From NCBI GenBank assembly GCA_022509085.1, contig JAFLTW010000006.1, positions 1-64,000 on the forward strand: a stretch of DNA of 64,000 nucleotides, in the 5' to 3' direction. This DNA is from Muribaculaceae bacterium (GTDB lineage: Bacteria; Bacteroidota; Bacteroidia; Bacteroidales; Muribaculaceae). How positions within the stretch are numbered: the first letter of the stretch is position 1; each line of letters begins with the position of its first letter. Positions 6,898-16,518 of the stretch are shown one piece after another. A model generated the notes under the pieces. It was not told where the DNA came from, did not search any database, and saw nothing but the letters and a program-made list of their open reading frames with translations. A program made the position numbers and the translations under genes.

Positions 6898-8763
6898 TTA
6901 CTTGACGTAGTGGATCTTCACTTTCACGCCGCGGTTGAGCTTGGCGTCGAGGCCACGGGTGCTCTTGTCGGTGACGGTGTTGATTGAATTGTTGCCACCG
7001 GTGATGTAGCTTTCGGTGAGAACGCCCTGGAGGTTGGGGTTCTGCTGGAGCCACTTGAGCACGGACTCAGCACGGTTTTCGGAAAGGGCGCTGTTGCGCT
7101 CGATACCTACCTGGTTGGCATTGGCACCGGTGTAGTTGTCCTGGCTGGTAGCCATACCTTCCGTCATGATGAGAGTGATCGTGCCGTTGTTGAGGATATC
7201 CTTGATGCGGGCAACAGTTGCGGGATCGGTGAACTGGGAGATGTAGCCTTCGTTGCCGTTGACAGCAGCGTAGACATCAGCGAAGCTGACGAGTTCGTCG
7301 TTGCCAACCTCGAAGTTTTCGCGGAGGATATCGAGACCGCTGTGAGCGTTAAGACCGAAGGAGGTGGACTCCGCATAGTTGGCGTCGCTGAGGAGGGTCT
7401 GACCCTGGGTAGCGTCGTCGATACGATACTGCCAAGTGTGGCGACCGTCGTAGATTGGAGCATAGAAGAAGCCTTCCTTCTCCTCAAACGCCTCCATATC
7501 AGCGGGAGCGAGGCTCAGAGAGAGCGGAGTGGTGTTGGACATCTCATAACCACGGGGCACGTCGAGACCGAAGGTGAGGTTTTCGGCAAGTTCGGTGGGG
7601 ATATCCTCGGTAGCGAGACCGTTGAGCGAGCGACCTGCCTCAAGACGAGCGGCTGCGGCGTCGGTATCGGCATACTTCTTCTGGGTGTAGAGACCACCGG
7701 CGAGGTAGTCGATAGTATTCACGTCGGCATCTGCGATGACGGGAGCATCGTTGCGGCCGGAGTAGTTGTTGGGATAGAAGACATAGAATGTCATAGTGCC
7801 CTGCTCGGCTACACCGTGGGTAGGAGCGGCACCTTCGCGTTCGCGGATAACGAGGACGTCGCGCTCGCGGTAGTCGGTCTGATAGATAGTGGTCGGGGTC
7901 TTTGCCCAGCCGCGGTAGCGCTTGCCACCGAGGTAATAGGTAGCACCGATAGCGATACCGAGGTTTACGTCAACCTTGGAACCGTTGTGAGCACCCATAC
8001 CAGAAGACTGAAGGTCGTGGTTGGTCTGATAGAAAAGACCACGGGCCTTGAAATCAAGCGACCAAGCCTTGGCGGGGGTGAAGAATCGGCTGTACTGGAG
8101 TTCGGCATGGAAGCTGAGCTCATTGTCGGAATACTCAACCTTACCGAAGCCCATGTGGTGAACCATACCCACACCGAGAGCGAGCATAAACTGGTTCATC
8201 AACTTCTTGTTGTCCACACCCTCATATCCGCGGATAAGACGGGACAGGTTGAGGATACCGCTGATGCTGAGGTCCCACCAGTTGGTTTTCATTCTCTGGT
8301 AAGCGAAGGATCCATCGGGGTTGTAGACGGGATAGCCGTCGCCATAGATACTGTTGGGGTTGCGGGTAAAGCCACGGGAAGAGGAGCGCTCGAACTCAAT
8401 CTTGGCACCGACACCGGGGGTGAACCATTTACCAACACCTATAGATACATCGGGAGACAGAGTGTAAGCGAAGTTACCGAGCTTGGACTGCTCAGTGAGG
8501 AGTGTATGATAACCGAAAGTGGCGAAAACAAACCAGTTTTTCTTGAAGTTGTTTTCAAGCACGACGGGAGAGTTGTCCTGAATCTGAGTTTCCACGAGAA
8601 CTGTAGTGGGACCCTGATAGGTGATAGTGTCGCGATAGATTTCCTTGAAATTGTCGCCTGCGGGCACACCCTTATGCTCGGCATACTCAATCTGAGCCTG
8701 AGCGAGTGCGAAAGAGCCAAGGCAGGCGAGGGAAAGAAGTGCTTTAGCAGTAAAATTTCTCAT
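6898..8763 (-). CDS. OmpA-family outer membrane protein
   Basis: This 621-aa protein has a signal peptide (cleavage after AQAQ, about residue 24). The large middle part reads as outer-membrane beta-strands with alternating hydrophobic residues and aromatic ends. A C-terminal OmpA-like peptidoglycan-binding domain spans about 490-621, where NSALSENRAESVLKWL matches the family helix. It likely anchors the outer membrane to peptidoglycan. The DUF5683 gene lies 27 bp upstream in the same direction, probably co-transcribed. A terminator-like hairpin follows. No truncation is seen. Confidence 0.88.
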   Translation of the reverse strand: MRNFTAKALLSLACLGSFALAQAQIEYAEHKGVPAGDNFKEIYRDTITYQGPTTVLVETQIQDNSPVVLENNFKKNWFVFATFGYHTLLTEQSKLGNFAYTLSPDVSIGVGKWFTPGVGAKIEFERSSSRGFTRNPNSIYGDGYPVYNPDGSFAYQRMKTNWWDLSISGILNLSRLIRGYEGVDNKKLMNQFMLALGVGMVHHMGFGKVEYSDNELSFHAELQYSRFFTPAKAWSLDFKARGLFYQTNHDLQSSGMGAHNGSKVDVNLGIAIGATYYLGGKRYRGWAKTPTTIYQTDYRERDVLVIREREGAAPTHGVAEQGTMTFYVFYPNNYSGRNDAPVIADADVNTIDYLAGGLYTQKKYADTDAAAARLEAGRSLNGLATEDIPTELAENLTFGLDVPRGYEMSNTTPLSLSLAPADMEAFEEKEGFFYAPIYDGRHTWQYRIDDATQGQTLLSDANYAESTSFGLNAHSGLDILRENFEVGNDELVSFADVYAAVNGNEGYISQFTDPATVARIKDILNNGTITLIMTEGMATSQDNYTGANANQVGIERNSALSENRAESVLKWLQQNPNLQGVLTESYITGGNNSINTVTDKSTRGLDAKLNRGVKVKIHYVK

Positions 8764-8790
8764 CTTTATAATTGAAATTAATCTTGATTT

Positions 8791-9687
8791 TTAGAAAGTG
8801 AAATCGAGGCCGAGGCCGACGTTAAAGCTACCTGAGATGGGGTCGGGAGTAACGACGGGTTGCCACGAGAAGGAGGCATTGTAGGTGTTGGGACGTGAGA
8901 TCTCGACGCGGCGAGAAATGGGGCAGAACGCGGCGTCAAAGATGTTGTAGACCCAGAGACCGGCTGCTGCAATCAGCGAGAAAGCGCGGAGCTCCTTGAA
9001 AGTCGTGATTTCGTTGTGCCATTCAGGGCTACCGGTTTTGTCGCGGAGGTCCTTATAGTGATGATAGCGGTTGACCGACATAGCGAACACACCCCAGAGA
9101 GCGATATCCGTACCGAAGAAGATCCAACCCTTAACATTCTGGCCCTTATAGACCTGACCCATACCGGGGATGATGGACCAGAGGGTAGCCTTAGCCTTAT
9201 TGTAGCTGCGGGTGACGGTGAAATCGTCGAACTGCGGTTTGTCGACACCGGGCTCGGAGATGGCGTAAAGCTGGTAATAGTTGTATTCAAAATGGTTGAG
9301 CACGAAGTCGTCGAGCTGTGTGAACTGGTCGACGCGCTGCGCGTAGACGGTGCGGGGCTGGCCGGCATCGTTGAAAGAGAGGGTGTAGGTAGTGCGGCCA
9401 TTGGAGGCGTCGGCGATGGAGTCGAGCGTCATCGGGGTATTGGCCGGGAGGTTGTAGGCGGAATCCACATAGGAGATGAGCGGAGCGAAGCGGTCGAGGA
9501 CCAGGACTCCCTCATCGGGGTGTTCCATATGGAAAATGCGGAATTGATAAGTGTCGTTAAGGCGTTGGTTATTGAGTTCCTTAACTCCTTTTTTGACCCA
9601 ACGGGGTTTAGACTGGGCGTAAACACCTGTAGAAAGAGCGAGCGCCAAGAGGAGCAGGATCAACCTACACATCTTACTAGTCTTCAT
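8791..9687 (-). CDS. DUF5683-type envelope protein
   Basis: This 298-aa protein has a signal peptide ending at VYAQ (about residue 25). The stretch LWSIIPGMGQVYKGQNVKGW followed by a hydrophobic helix is the signature of the DUF5683 family, common in Bacteroidota. A second hydrophobic segment (about 235-255) and a strand-rich end ending in Phe suggest envelope location. No enzyme motif is visible, so the role is unknown. It is the first gene of the two-gene unit with the OmpA-family protein. Promoter-like elements lie directly upstream. Confidence 0.7.
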   Translation of the reverse strand: MKTSKMCRLILLLLALALSTGVYAQSKPRWVKKGVKELNNQRLNDTYQFRIFHMEHPDEGVLVLDRFAPLISYVDSAYNLPANTPMTLDSIADASNGRTTYTLSFNDAGQPRTVYAQRVDQFTQLDDFVLNHFEYNYYQLYAISEPGVDKPQFDDFTVTRSYNKAKATLWSIIPGMGQVYKGQNVKGWIFFGTDIALWGVFAMSVNRYHHYKDLRDKTGSPEWHNEITTFKELRAFSLIAAAGLWVYNIFDAAFCPISRRVEISRPNTYNASFSWQPVVTPDPISGSFNVGLGLDFTF

Positions 9688-9713
9688 AATGTTAAAAATC
9701 CTAAAATGTATTA

Positions 9714-9739
9714 CAAAATTAAAAAACTGTGCAAAGTTA
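9714..9739 (-). promoter_or_regulatory. Two -7-type elements upstream of the DUF5683 gene
   Basis: On the minus strand TAATTTTG (9714-9721) and TAACTTTG (9732-9739) both match TAnnTTTG. The nearer one would give a leader of about 20 nt. A clear -33 TTTG was not found for either. Confidence 0.45.
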
Positions 9740-9802
9740 ATAAAAAAAATTGGAACGGCGAAAAAAAGCCTCGCAGGCGCGGGGCCTCGCGGGCTCTTGG
9801 AT

Positions 9803-9884
9803 CAATCGCAGAACTTTTAAATCGCAGAACTTTTTTCAAAGGCATGTTCGCGCGCAATTAACGAGCAGAACAACGCGGTGGTGT
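9803..9884 (+). repeat. AATCGCAGAAC-type repeat unit before structured element B
   Basis: Two tandem ATCGCAGAAC copies, then CATGTTCG, AACGAGCAGAAC and CGCGGTGG, as in the units at 1158-1450 and 6749. It runs into the structured element at 9901, which repeats the order seen at 1374-1589. Confidence 0.8.
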
Positions 9885-9900
9885 AAGATAACGCAATCGT

Positions 9901-10009
9901 ATCATAGACATCCTCTCCGAGGAAGCCTGCATCAGACCGCAGTTACCTCACCAAGGTCGCTTCGCTCCCTTATGGTGAGGTTAACCATAGGAGAAGCTCT
10001 CCGAGCTAA
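9901..10009 (+). ncRNA. Structured intergenic element, copy B (candidate RNA)
   Basis: The second copy of the element at 1481-1589, with the same start (ATCATAGACAT) and end (CCGAGCTAA). The first stem is CCTC/GAGG (9912-9922) where copy A has GCTC/GAGC. The second is CCTCACCA/TGGTGAGG (9946-9980) where copy A has CCCCACGA/TCGTGGGG. The third hairpin (9990-10002) is identical. It lies upstream of parE on the same strand, but no promoter for it is obvious. Confidence 0.45.
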
Positions 10010-10137
10010 ATCACAGAGCGGGGATTGTCGCGCGGGGTAGCGGAGCGGAGGGGAAGGGACATGATGAAGCATGAGTTATCATGATTAAGCATGTGGAAAC
10101 ATGAAGGGGGATTGAAAATGAGCTGGATGACGGGGGG

Positions 10138-10169
10138 TTTGGGGGATTGGGGAAAAATTGCTAATTTTG
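10138..10169 (+). promoter_or_regulatory. Promoter of parE
   Basis: TTTG (10138-10141), a 20-nt spacer and TAATTTTG (10162-10169) match the Bacteroidota consensus exactly. Transcription would start near 10176, which excludes in-frame ATG codons further upstream and makes ATG 10178 almost leaderless. Confidence 0.7.
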
Positions 10170-10177
10170 TCGAAGAA

Positions 10178-12343
10178 ATGGCAACAGAGGAAATTTTATT
10201 CGAAGAAGAAAGAGATCTGCCAACTCCCGACGGCAAGACTCAAACCATAACTATCAAAGATGCAGCGACCTACGATGCAGCAGGTAGCGAAGCTGACGGC
10301 AAAGCCGGAAGCGCAGCGGACGGGTACGCTGAAAGCAACGCGCACGGCGGGACCCATACCAACATGGAAGAGGGTGAGGCGAAGTATTCCGCCGGAGAAA
10401 GCGGCGGATATAACGACGACGCCATCAAGAGCCTGGAGAGCACGGAGCACATCAGGCTGCGCCCGGGTATGTATATCGGCAAGCTCGGCGACGGTTCGCA
10501 CGCCGAAGACGGCATCTATGTGCTTGTAAAAGAGGTGGTGGACAACTCCGTGGACGAATTCAACATGGGAGCAGGCAAGCGGATTGACATCACCATAGCC
10601 GACGACGGCGAGGTGAGCATCCGCGACTACGGGCGCGGCATACCCCTCGGGAGGGTGCGCGACGTGGCCTCGAAGATCAACACCGGAGGCAAATTCGACG
10701 ACAAGAACTTCCAGAAATCCGTAGGACTCAACGGCGTGGGTCTCAAGGCCGTAAACGCCCTCTCGCGCCACAGCGAAGTGAGGAGCTTCCGCGACGGCAA
10801 GACATCGGGCGTAAAATTCGAACGCGGCAAGCTCACCGAAGAGGACCTAATGGAAGACACGCGGGAAGAGAACGGAACGCTGGTGCGTTTCCTGCCCGAC
10901 AACGAGCTCTTCAGAGACTACAAATTCCGCATGGACTTCGTGGAGACCCTCGTGAACAACTACACCTACCTCAACACGGGGCTCCAGATCTACCTCAACG
11001 GCCGTAAATACGTGAGCCGCAACGGCCTGCGCGACCTGCTCAAGGAAACCATGACCGCCGAGCCCCTCTACCCCATAATCCACCTCAAGGGTGAAGACAT
11101 CGAGGTGGTGCTGACCCACACGGACCAATATGGAGAGGAATACTACTCGTTCGTAAACGGGCAGCACACCACCCAGGGAGGCACGCACCTCTCCGCCTTC
11201 AAGGAGCACCTGGGGAGGACCATAAAGGAATTCACCGGCAAGGGCTTCGAATACAGCGACATAAGGAACGGCATCGTAGCCGCCATCTCTATAAGGATAC
11301 AGGAACCCGTATTCGAGAGCCAGACCAAGGTAAAGCTCGGGAGCAAGGAGATAGCCCCCAAGAGCACCATAACCGTAAACAAATTTATCGGCGACTTCAT
11401 AAAGAAGGAGCTCGACGACTACCTGCACAAGAACCCCGACACGGCCGCCACGATGCTCAAGAAGATAAGCGAGAGCGAGAAAGAGCGGAAGGCCCTGGCG
11501 GGAGTGACAAAGCTGGCCCGCGAGAAAGCTAAGAAAGTTAGCCTGCACAACCGCAAGCTCCGCGACTGCCGGATACACCTGAACGATCCCGCCGGGAAAA
11601 AGACCGAGAAAGAGGGATTCGACCTGCGCGACTACAGCTCGATATTCATAACAGAGGGCGACTCCGCCTCCGGAACCATAACAAAAGTGAGGGACGCGCA
11701 GACACAGGCCGTATTCTCACTGCGGGGAAAGCCCCTCAACACCTACGGCGCCACGCAGAAAACCCTATATGAGAACGAGGAATTCAACCTGCTACAGGCA
11801 GCGCTCAACATAGAGAACGGCCTGGAGGGACTGCGCTACAACAAGGTGATAATAGCGACGGATGCCGACGTAGACGGCATGCACATCAGACTCCTGGTGA
11901 TAACCTTCTTCCTGACCTTCTTCCCAGACCTCGTAAAGAAAGGGCACGTCTACATCCTGCAGACACCGCTCTTCAGGGTGAGAGACAAGAGCGCCACCAA
12001 GCGGAAAGCCGTAAAAAAAGTAAAAAAGGAGATCGGAGAAGAGGCCGGAGACGGGAGCAAGAAAGAGCCCGACACCGTCTACTGCTACAGCGACGAGGAG
12101 CGCATAGCCGCCATTGAGCGCTTCGGCGACAAGGCAGAGATAACACGATTCAAGGGACTGGGCGAGATCAACGACCATGAATTCAAGGAATTCATCGGGC
12201 CGGAGATGCGCTTGGAGCCCGTGACCCTCAAGAAAAACGACACGATAGAGAAGATGCTGGAATTCTACATGGGGAAAAACACCATGGACCGGCAGAACTT
12301 CATAATAGACAACCTCGTGATAGAAGACGACAGCGAGATATGA
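10178..12343 (+). CDS. parE: DNA topoisomerase IV subunit B
   Basis: This is a type IIA topoisomerase ATPase subunit. It pairs with ParC to unlink daughter chromosomes using ATP. The GHKL ATPase begins at [18 protein letters not shown] and carries the NSVDEF and [11 protein letters not shown] motifs. The TOPRIM region shows EGDSASGT and DADVDGMHI. The C-terminus (RFKGLGEIN, then MDRQNF) is family-typical. The frame stays open to ATG 10091, but the consensus promoter ends at 10169, so I choose ATG 10178. ATG 10364 would give the usual family length. The 62 residues between 10178 and 10364 are Ala/Gly/Glu-rich and are not part of the known fold. The stop overlaps the coaD start by 4 nt. Confidence 0.93.
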   Translation: MATEEILFEEERDLPTPDGKTQTITIKDAATYDAAGSEADGKAGSAADGYAESNAHGGTHTNMEEGEAKYSAGESGGYNDDAIKSLESTEHIRLRPGMYIGKLGDGSHAEDGIYVLVKEVVDNSVDEFNMGAGKRIDITIADDGEVSIRDYGRGIPLGRVRDVASKINTGGKFDDKNFQKSVGLNGVGLKAVNALSRHSEVRSFRDGKTSGVKFERGKLTEEDLMEDTREENGTLVRFLPDNELFRDYKFRMDFVETLVNNYTYLNTGLQIYLNGRKYVSRNGLRDLLKETMTAEPLYPIIHLKGEDIEVVLTHTDQYGEEYYSFVNGQHTTQGGTHLSAFKEHLGRTIKEFTGKGFEYSDIRNGIVAAISIRIQEPVFESQTKVKLGSKEIAPKSTITVNKFIGDFIKKELDDYLHKNPDTAATMLKKISESEKERKALAGVTKLAREKAKKVSLHNRKLRDCRIHLNDPAGKKTEKEGFDLRDYSSIFITEGDSASGTITKVRDAQTQAVFSLRGKPLNTYGATQKTLYENEEFNLLQAALNIENGLEGLRYNKVIIATDADVDGMHIRLLVITFFLTFFPDLVKKGHVYILQTPLFRVRDKSATKRKAVKKVKKEIGEEAGDGSKKEPDTVYCYSDEERIAAIERFGDKAEITRFKGLGEINDHEFKEFIGPEMRLEPVTLKKNDTIEKMLEFYMGKNTMDRQNFIIDNLVIEDDSEI

Positions 12344-12804
12344 AAACCGTATTCTACCCCGGAAGCTTCAACCCCTTCACGCGCGGGCACGCCGACATCG
12401 TAGAGCGGCTTGCGGCACTTGCAGGGCACGTAATAATAGGAGTAGGCATCAACATCAGCAAGCCGGCCTCGGCCGAGCAGGGCGAGCGCAACGCCGGCGA
12501 GATACGCCAATACATAAGGAGGCGCGGGCTGGAGGAGCGCGTGGAGGTGACGACCTACAGCGGGCTGACGGCCGAGAAAGCGCGCGAGCTGGGAGCCGAC
12601 TGCATGGCACGCGGCGTAAGGAGCGCGGCCGACTTTGACTACGAATGGCAGCTCGCGGCCATAAACCGCGACGCCTTCGGAATCGAGACGCTGCTGCTGC
12701 CGGCAGACCCGGCGCTGAGCTTCGTGAGCAGCAGCGCGGTGAGGGAGCTTGAGGCGAACGGCGCGGAGGAAATCGCGGCGCGATATCGCGCAAGTCGGAT
12801 TTAA
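12340..12804 (+). CDS. coaD: Phosphopantetheine adenylyltransferase
   Basis: The enzyme makes dephospho-CoA from 4'-phosphopantetheine and ATP in the cytoplasm, the fourth step of CoA synthesis. The nucleotidyltransferase motif [10 protein letters not shown] (residues 8-17, T-x-G-H form) and the late [10 protein letters not shown] motif are both present. 154 aa is the usual length. ATG overlaps the parE stop as ATGA, implying translational coupling. The stop codon TAA is itself part of an AATCGCAGAAC repeat. Confidence 0.95.
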   Translation: MKTVFYPGSFNPFTRGHADIVERLAALAGHVIIGVGINISKPASAEQGERNAGEIRQYIRRRGLEERVEVTTYSGLTAEKARELGADCMARGVRSAADFDYEWQLAAINRDAFGIETLLLPADPALSFVSSSAVRELEANGAEEIAARYRASRI

Positions 12805-12825
12805 TCGCAGAACTCTTTTTTGACA
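12801..12825 (+). repeat. AATCGCAGAAC repeat overlapping the coaD stop codon
   Basis: TTTAATCGCAGAAC followed by CTCTTTTTT. The first TAA is the coaD stop. It is a single half-unit of the repeat family. The T-run could act in termination, but no strong stem precedes it. Confidence 0.6.
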
Positions 12826-12869
12826 CTAAGCTACTACAGGAAACAAGCAGAACTAAGGGGAGATAAATT

Positions 12870-14489
12870 ATGAAGAAGAGGATAGAGAGATACAGGAGGA
12901 GGATGGCGGGAGCCACGGCGGCCGCCATAATGACGGCGGGAGCCATAGCGAGCTGCATGGCGCTGCCACCTGGTTACTTCGACGCACAAAACAAGCTGCG
13001 GATGGCCGAGCAGGCCATCAAGCAACTCTACGTGGACACCATCAACGAAGACAAACTCGTAGAAGACGCCATACGCGGCATGCTCGACAACCTCGACCCG
13101 CACTCCAGCTACAGCAACGCCGAAGAGACAAAAGAGCTCAACGAACCCCTGCAAGGAAACTTCTCGGGGATCGGCATCACCTTCAACATGAACCAGGACA
13201 CCCTCTACGTGATACAGACCGTCTCGGGGGGTCCGTCGGAGAGAGTGGGCATCCTCCCCGGCGACAGGATAATAGCCGTAAACGACACATCGATAGCCGG
13301 GCAGGGGATGAAGAACTCCCAGATAACCAAAAAACTGAGAGGGCCGAAGGGTACGGAGGTAGACGTGACCGTGCTGCGCACCAGCGACACCATCCCCTTC
13401 AGGATAAAACGAGACGACATACCCATCTACAGCGTAGACGCCTCCTACATGGTAGACGACAAGACAGGCTACATTCGCCTCAACAAGTTTGCCGTAGACA
13501 CCCCCGAAGAGGTAAGGAAAGCCCTGAAAGACCTCAAGAAGCAGGGAATGAAGCAGCTGATTCTCGACCTGACCGACAACGGGGGCGGCTACCTGCAGGC
13601 AGCCGTAGAGCTGCTCGGAGAGTTTCTCGAGCCGGGCTCGCTGGCCGTCTACACCGAGGGCACCAACAACCCCCGTCTGAACCACTTCGCCCACCCCAAA
13701 GGGAGGAAGCCCCTATTCGATGAGGGAAAGATGGTGGTGATGCTCAACCAATACAGCGCCAGCGCCTCCGAGATAACCGCCGGCGCACTGCAAGACTACG
13801 ACCGCGCCATGACCGTAGGGAGAAGGAGCTTCGGGAAAGGCCTCGTGCAGCGACCCATCCCCTTCCCCGACGGGTCGATGATACGCCTGACCGTAGCCCA
13901 CTACTACACCCCCACCGGCCGGGACATACAGAAACCATACGAAAAGGGTGACAAGAAAGCATACAACAAAGACATTGAGGAGCGATTCGAGAGCGGAGAA
14001 CTGATGCATGCCGACTCGCTGAAATATGTGGACTCACTGCGTGTGGCAACACTCAGGCTCGGGCGCGACATATACGGAGGGGGCGGAATATACCCCGACC
14101 GGTTTGTGGCCCTCGACACCACGGAATACACCAAATATTACCGCAACATCATGGCCAAGGGGCTGCTGAACCGCTACGTGATAAGATACGTGGACAGCCA
14201 CCGCGCCGAACTGCTCAAGAAATACAAGACAGACGACGCCTACGTAGAGCACTTCGAGGTGAGCCCCGAGATGCTCGAAGGGATAAAGGAACTCGGCGAC
14301 GCCGAGGGAGTGGACTTCAACGAGGAGGAATTCGAGAAGTCGGCGCCCCTCTTCAAAAGCGTAATCAAGGCCCTGATAGGCAGGGACGTGTATGAGAACG
14401 CCACCTACTTCAAGGTGTGGAACCGGCACGACCCCATATTCCGCGAAGCATTGCGGGTGATAAACTCCGAGGAATACCTATTCCACTGA
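12870..14489 (+). CDS. S41 family C-terminal processing peptidase
   Basis: This is a serine protease of the CtpA/Prc family that cleaves near protein C-termini in the cell envelope. A signal sequence ends in a possible lipobox (AIASC, about residue 29). A PDZ domain (about 95-175, with GIGITFNM and GPKGTEVDV) is followed by the S41 core. The core has DLTDNGGG, the catalytic Ser in QYSASASEI and the catalytic Lys in SFGKGLVQ. 539 aa is normal for Bacteroidales. It starts 65 bp after coaD and is followed at 38 bp by the DUF3078 gene. Confidence 0.93.
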   Translation: MKKRIERYRRRMAGATAAAIMTAGAIASCMALPPGYFDAQNKLRMAEQAIKQLYVDTINEDKLVEDAIRGMLDNLDPHSSYSNAEETKELNEPLQGNFSGIGITFNMNQDTLYVIQTVSGGPSERVGILPGDRIIAVNDTSIAGQGMKNSQITKKLRGPKGTEVDVTVLRTSDTIPFRIKRDDIPIYSVDASYMVDDKTGYIRLNKFAVDTPEEVRKALKDLKKQGMKQLILDLTDNGGGYLQAAVELLGEFLEPGSLAVYTEGTNNPRLNHFAHPKGRKPLFDEGKMVVMLNQYSASASEITAGALQDYDRAMTVGRRSFGKGLVQRPIPFPDGSMIRLTVAHYYTPTGRDIQKPYEKGDKKAYNKDIEERFESGELMHADSLKYVDSLRVATLRLGRDIYGGGGIYPDRFVALDTTEYTKYYRNIMAKGLLNRYVIRYVDSHRAELLKKYKTDDAYVEHFEVSPEMLEGIKELGDAEGVDFNEEEFEKSAPLFKSVIKALIGRDVYENATYFKVWNRHDPIFREALRVINSEEYLFH

Positions 14490-14527
14490 AAAAAACAGGA
14501 AAACTAACCCATAAGAATAAAAGAGAT

Positions 14528-15949
14528 ATGAGGAAAGCGGCATTGACAGGAGCCGGAATCATGCTGGCGCTCAGCGCCACGGCAGGAGACAGGATGGCGA
14601 TACTGGAGCAGTATAGAGACCTGCAGCAGCGACAGGAGGCCGTAGAGAGATATCAGGAACAGCTGAGAGAGGAATGGCTGACCGACAGCCTGCTCAACAG
14701 CATCACCATAGACAGCCTGACCCGGGACACCTACAGCAAGTTCGCCCCGAGCCTCATTGCCCCGCTCACCATAGACGGCTTCCCCGAAGAGAGTCCCGCA
14801 GATAGAATAGAGGCTCCAAACTTCGCACGGACCGTAGGGGTAGTGTACATGCCAAACGACAGCACAACAGAGACTCTGCATCCTGCACCGGCCACTCCCC
14901 TGCTGGGCAATCCCGTACCGGAATGGATGGAGAAGAGCCTGCGCTTCAAGACCCAGATGCGCAACGCACGGCTGCGCATGATGCTCAACGACCCCAGCAC
15001 CATAGAATATACCGACTGGGACCTGCCCACACCGCCGCCCATCTACTACCCCGACTTCAGCTTCCACGGCTACCTGAGACGGCTTACCCTCCCCGAGCTG
15101 CCGCAGGCCGAGACACCCAAGCCCGAGGGAGAGATCAAAAGGAGAAACTGGCTACACTACTTCAACGTGTCGCTGCAGGTGAGCCAGGCATACGTAAGCC
15201 CCAACTGGTATCAGGGCGGCAACAGCAACCTCGCCGGGCTCTTCAACTTCACCTGGAACGTGAACCTCAACGAGAACTTCCACCCCAAGCTCCTGTTCCA
15301 GAGCTCGCTCGAATACAAGCTCGCCGTAAACTCCAACCCCAAGGGGAGCCTGCACAAATACAACACATCGCAAGACCTCTTCCAGTATACACTCAAGACC
15401 GGTCTCAAGGCCTTCAACCACTGGTTTTACTCTCTCAACCTGCTCTTCAACACGCAGCTATTCAACGCCTATCCCGACGACTCGATGCAAAGAAGCTCGA
15501 CGCTGCTCTCGCCGGGAACATTGAACCTCGGCGTCGGTATGACCTACACGCTGACGAAAAACGGCCTCAGCATGACGGCCTCCATCTCACCGCTGGCATA
15601 CAACCTCAAGACCTGCCTTGCCTCAGACATAGACCACGAGCAATTCAACATCAAGCCCAACAGAAAGACCGTATCGGAGGTAGGTTCGAGCGCCGAAGTG
15701 AACCTCACGTGGAACTTCAACAGCAACATCTCGTGGAAGAGCCGCCTCTTCCTCTTCACCGACTACAAGTACTTCCTCGCCGACTGGGAGAACACCCTCA
15801 ACTTCCAGATAAACAAGCTTCTCTCCACGCAGATATTCCTGCATCCCAGGCTCGACACCTCGGCCGAGACCGACGGCAAATGGAAACACTTCATGCTGCA
15901 TGAGATACTGAGCTTCGGCATCTCGTACACCTTTGCCACCCCTAAATAA
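14528..15949 (+). CDS. DUF3078 outer-membrane protein
   Basis: This 473-aa protein has a signal peptide (MRKAALTGAGIMLALSATAG). The N-terminal third is low in secondary-structure signal and Gln/Glu-rich. The C-terminal part is strand-rich and carries AYVSPNWYQGGNSNLAG, the hallmark of DUF3078, and reads as a beta-barrel. Function is unknown in the family. The frame is open further upstream to 14417, inside the protease gene, but only ATG 14528 puts the signal peptide at the N-terminus. The stop TAA shares a base with the next start (TAATG). Confidence 0.82.
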   Translation: MRKAALTGAGIMLALSATAGDRMAILEQYRDLQQRQEAVERYQEQLREEWLTDSLLNSITIDSLTRDTYSKFAPSLIAPLTIDGFPEESPADRIEAPNFARTVGVVYMPNDSTTETLHPAPATPLLGNPVPEWMEKSLRFKTQMRNARLRMMLNDPSTIEYTDWDLPTPPPIYYPDFSFHGYLRRLTLPELPQAETPKPEGEIKRRNWLHYFNVSLQVSQAYVSPNWYQGGNSNLAGLFNFTWNVNLNENFHPKLLFQSSLEYKLAVNSNPKGSLHKYNTSQDLFQYTLKTGLKAFNHWFYSLNLLFNTQLFNAYPDDSMQRSSTLLSPGTLNLGVGMTYTLTKNGLSMTASISPLAYNLKTCLASDIDHEQFNIKPNRKTVSEVGSSAEVNLTWNFNSNISWKSRLFLFTDYKYFLADWENTLNFQINKLLSTQIFLHPRLDTSAETDGKWKHFMLHEILSFGISYTFATPK

Positions 15950-16518
15950 TGCTCAGGAGAGCGGTAATACTCGCAACGGCGATAGCAGCGGCCGCATTGA
16001 GCGCCGCAGCAGCGCCATTCACACCTCCAGCCGACATCCTGGAGGCCAGGGAGCTATGCGACCACGCCGACCTGCGCCCGATAGAGGGACTGTGGAGCTA
16101 CCCGGAAGACGACGTGACAGTGCTCGTATACCGCAGCGACGAGAAAAAAGGGACGTATGACATCCATGTGGTGGAGGCAGCCGACTGCTCCTTGAAACCC
16201 GGGATGAAGCTCGGCGAACTCGCCTCGACCGCCGACCCCGACAAATACACCCTGCGCCTCTTCACCAGGGTGAAAAAAGGGATACTCACGGCTCCGAGCG
16301 AGGCGCTGGCCACATACTCGGAAAACAAGGAGGCACTGACAGTGAAACGCACCAACAAATTCAGTCTCAGATTCAACCCTACCCGGCTGCTCCCCTCCTT
16401 CTGGCGCCTGATAAGCGTAAACATACGGCCCGGCGACCCCGCACCGGAGGGGTTGATAAAGGTGTACCCGTCGTATGACGGCAACAACTCCACACGCAGA
16501 GGACCCCGATACCTATGA
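15949..16518 (+). CDS. Small secreted protein of unknown function
   Basis: Not recognised. The 189-aa product has a signal peptide rich in Ala (about residues 1-22). After it, residues about 45-95 (IEGLWSYPEDDVTVLVYRSD) suggest a small beta-rich domain of the kind that binds ligands. There are no membrane helices after the signal. The start overlaps the DUF3078 stop by one base and the stop overlaps the next start by four, so three secreted proteins are translated from one message. Confidence 0.75.
   Translation: MLRRAVILATAIAAAALSAAAAPFTPPADILEARELCDHADLRPIEGLWSYPEDDVTVLVYRSDEKKGTYDIHVVEAADCSLKPGMKLGELASTADPDKYTLRLFTRVKKGILTAPSEALATYSENKEALTVKRTNKFSLRFNPTRLLPSFWRLISVNIRPGDPAPEGLIKVYPSYDGNNSTRRGPRYL

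Noticed and set aside
7342-8775. 477-codon plus-strand frame opposite the OmpA gene
   Set aside because: The minus strand has a signal peptide, barrel and OmpA domain. The antisense frame has only shadow composition.
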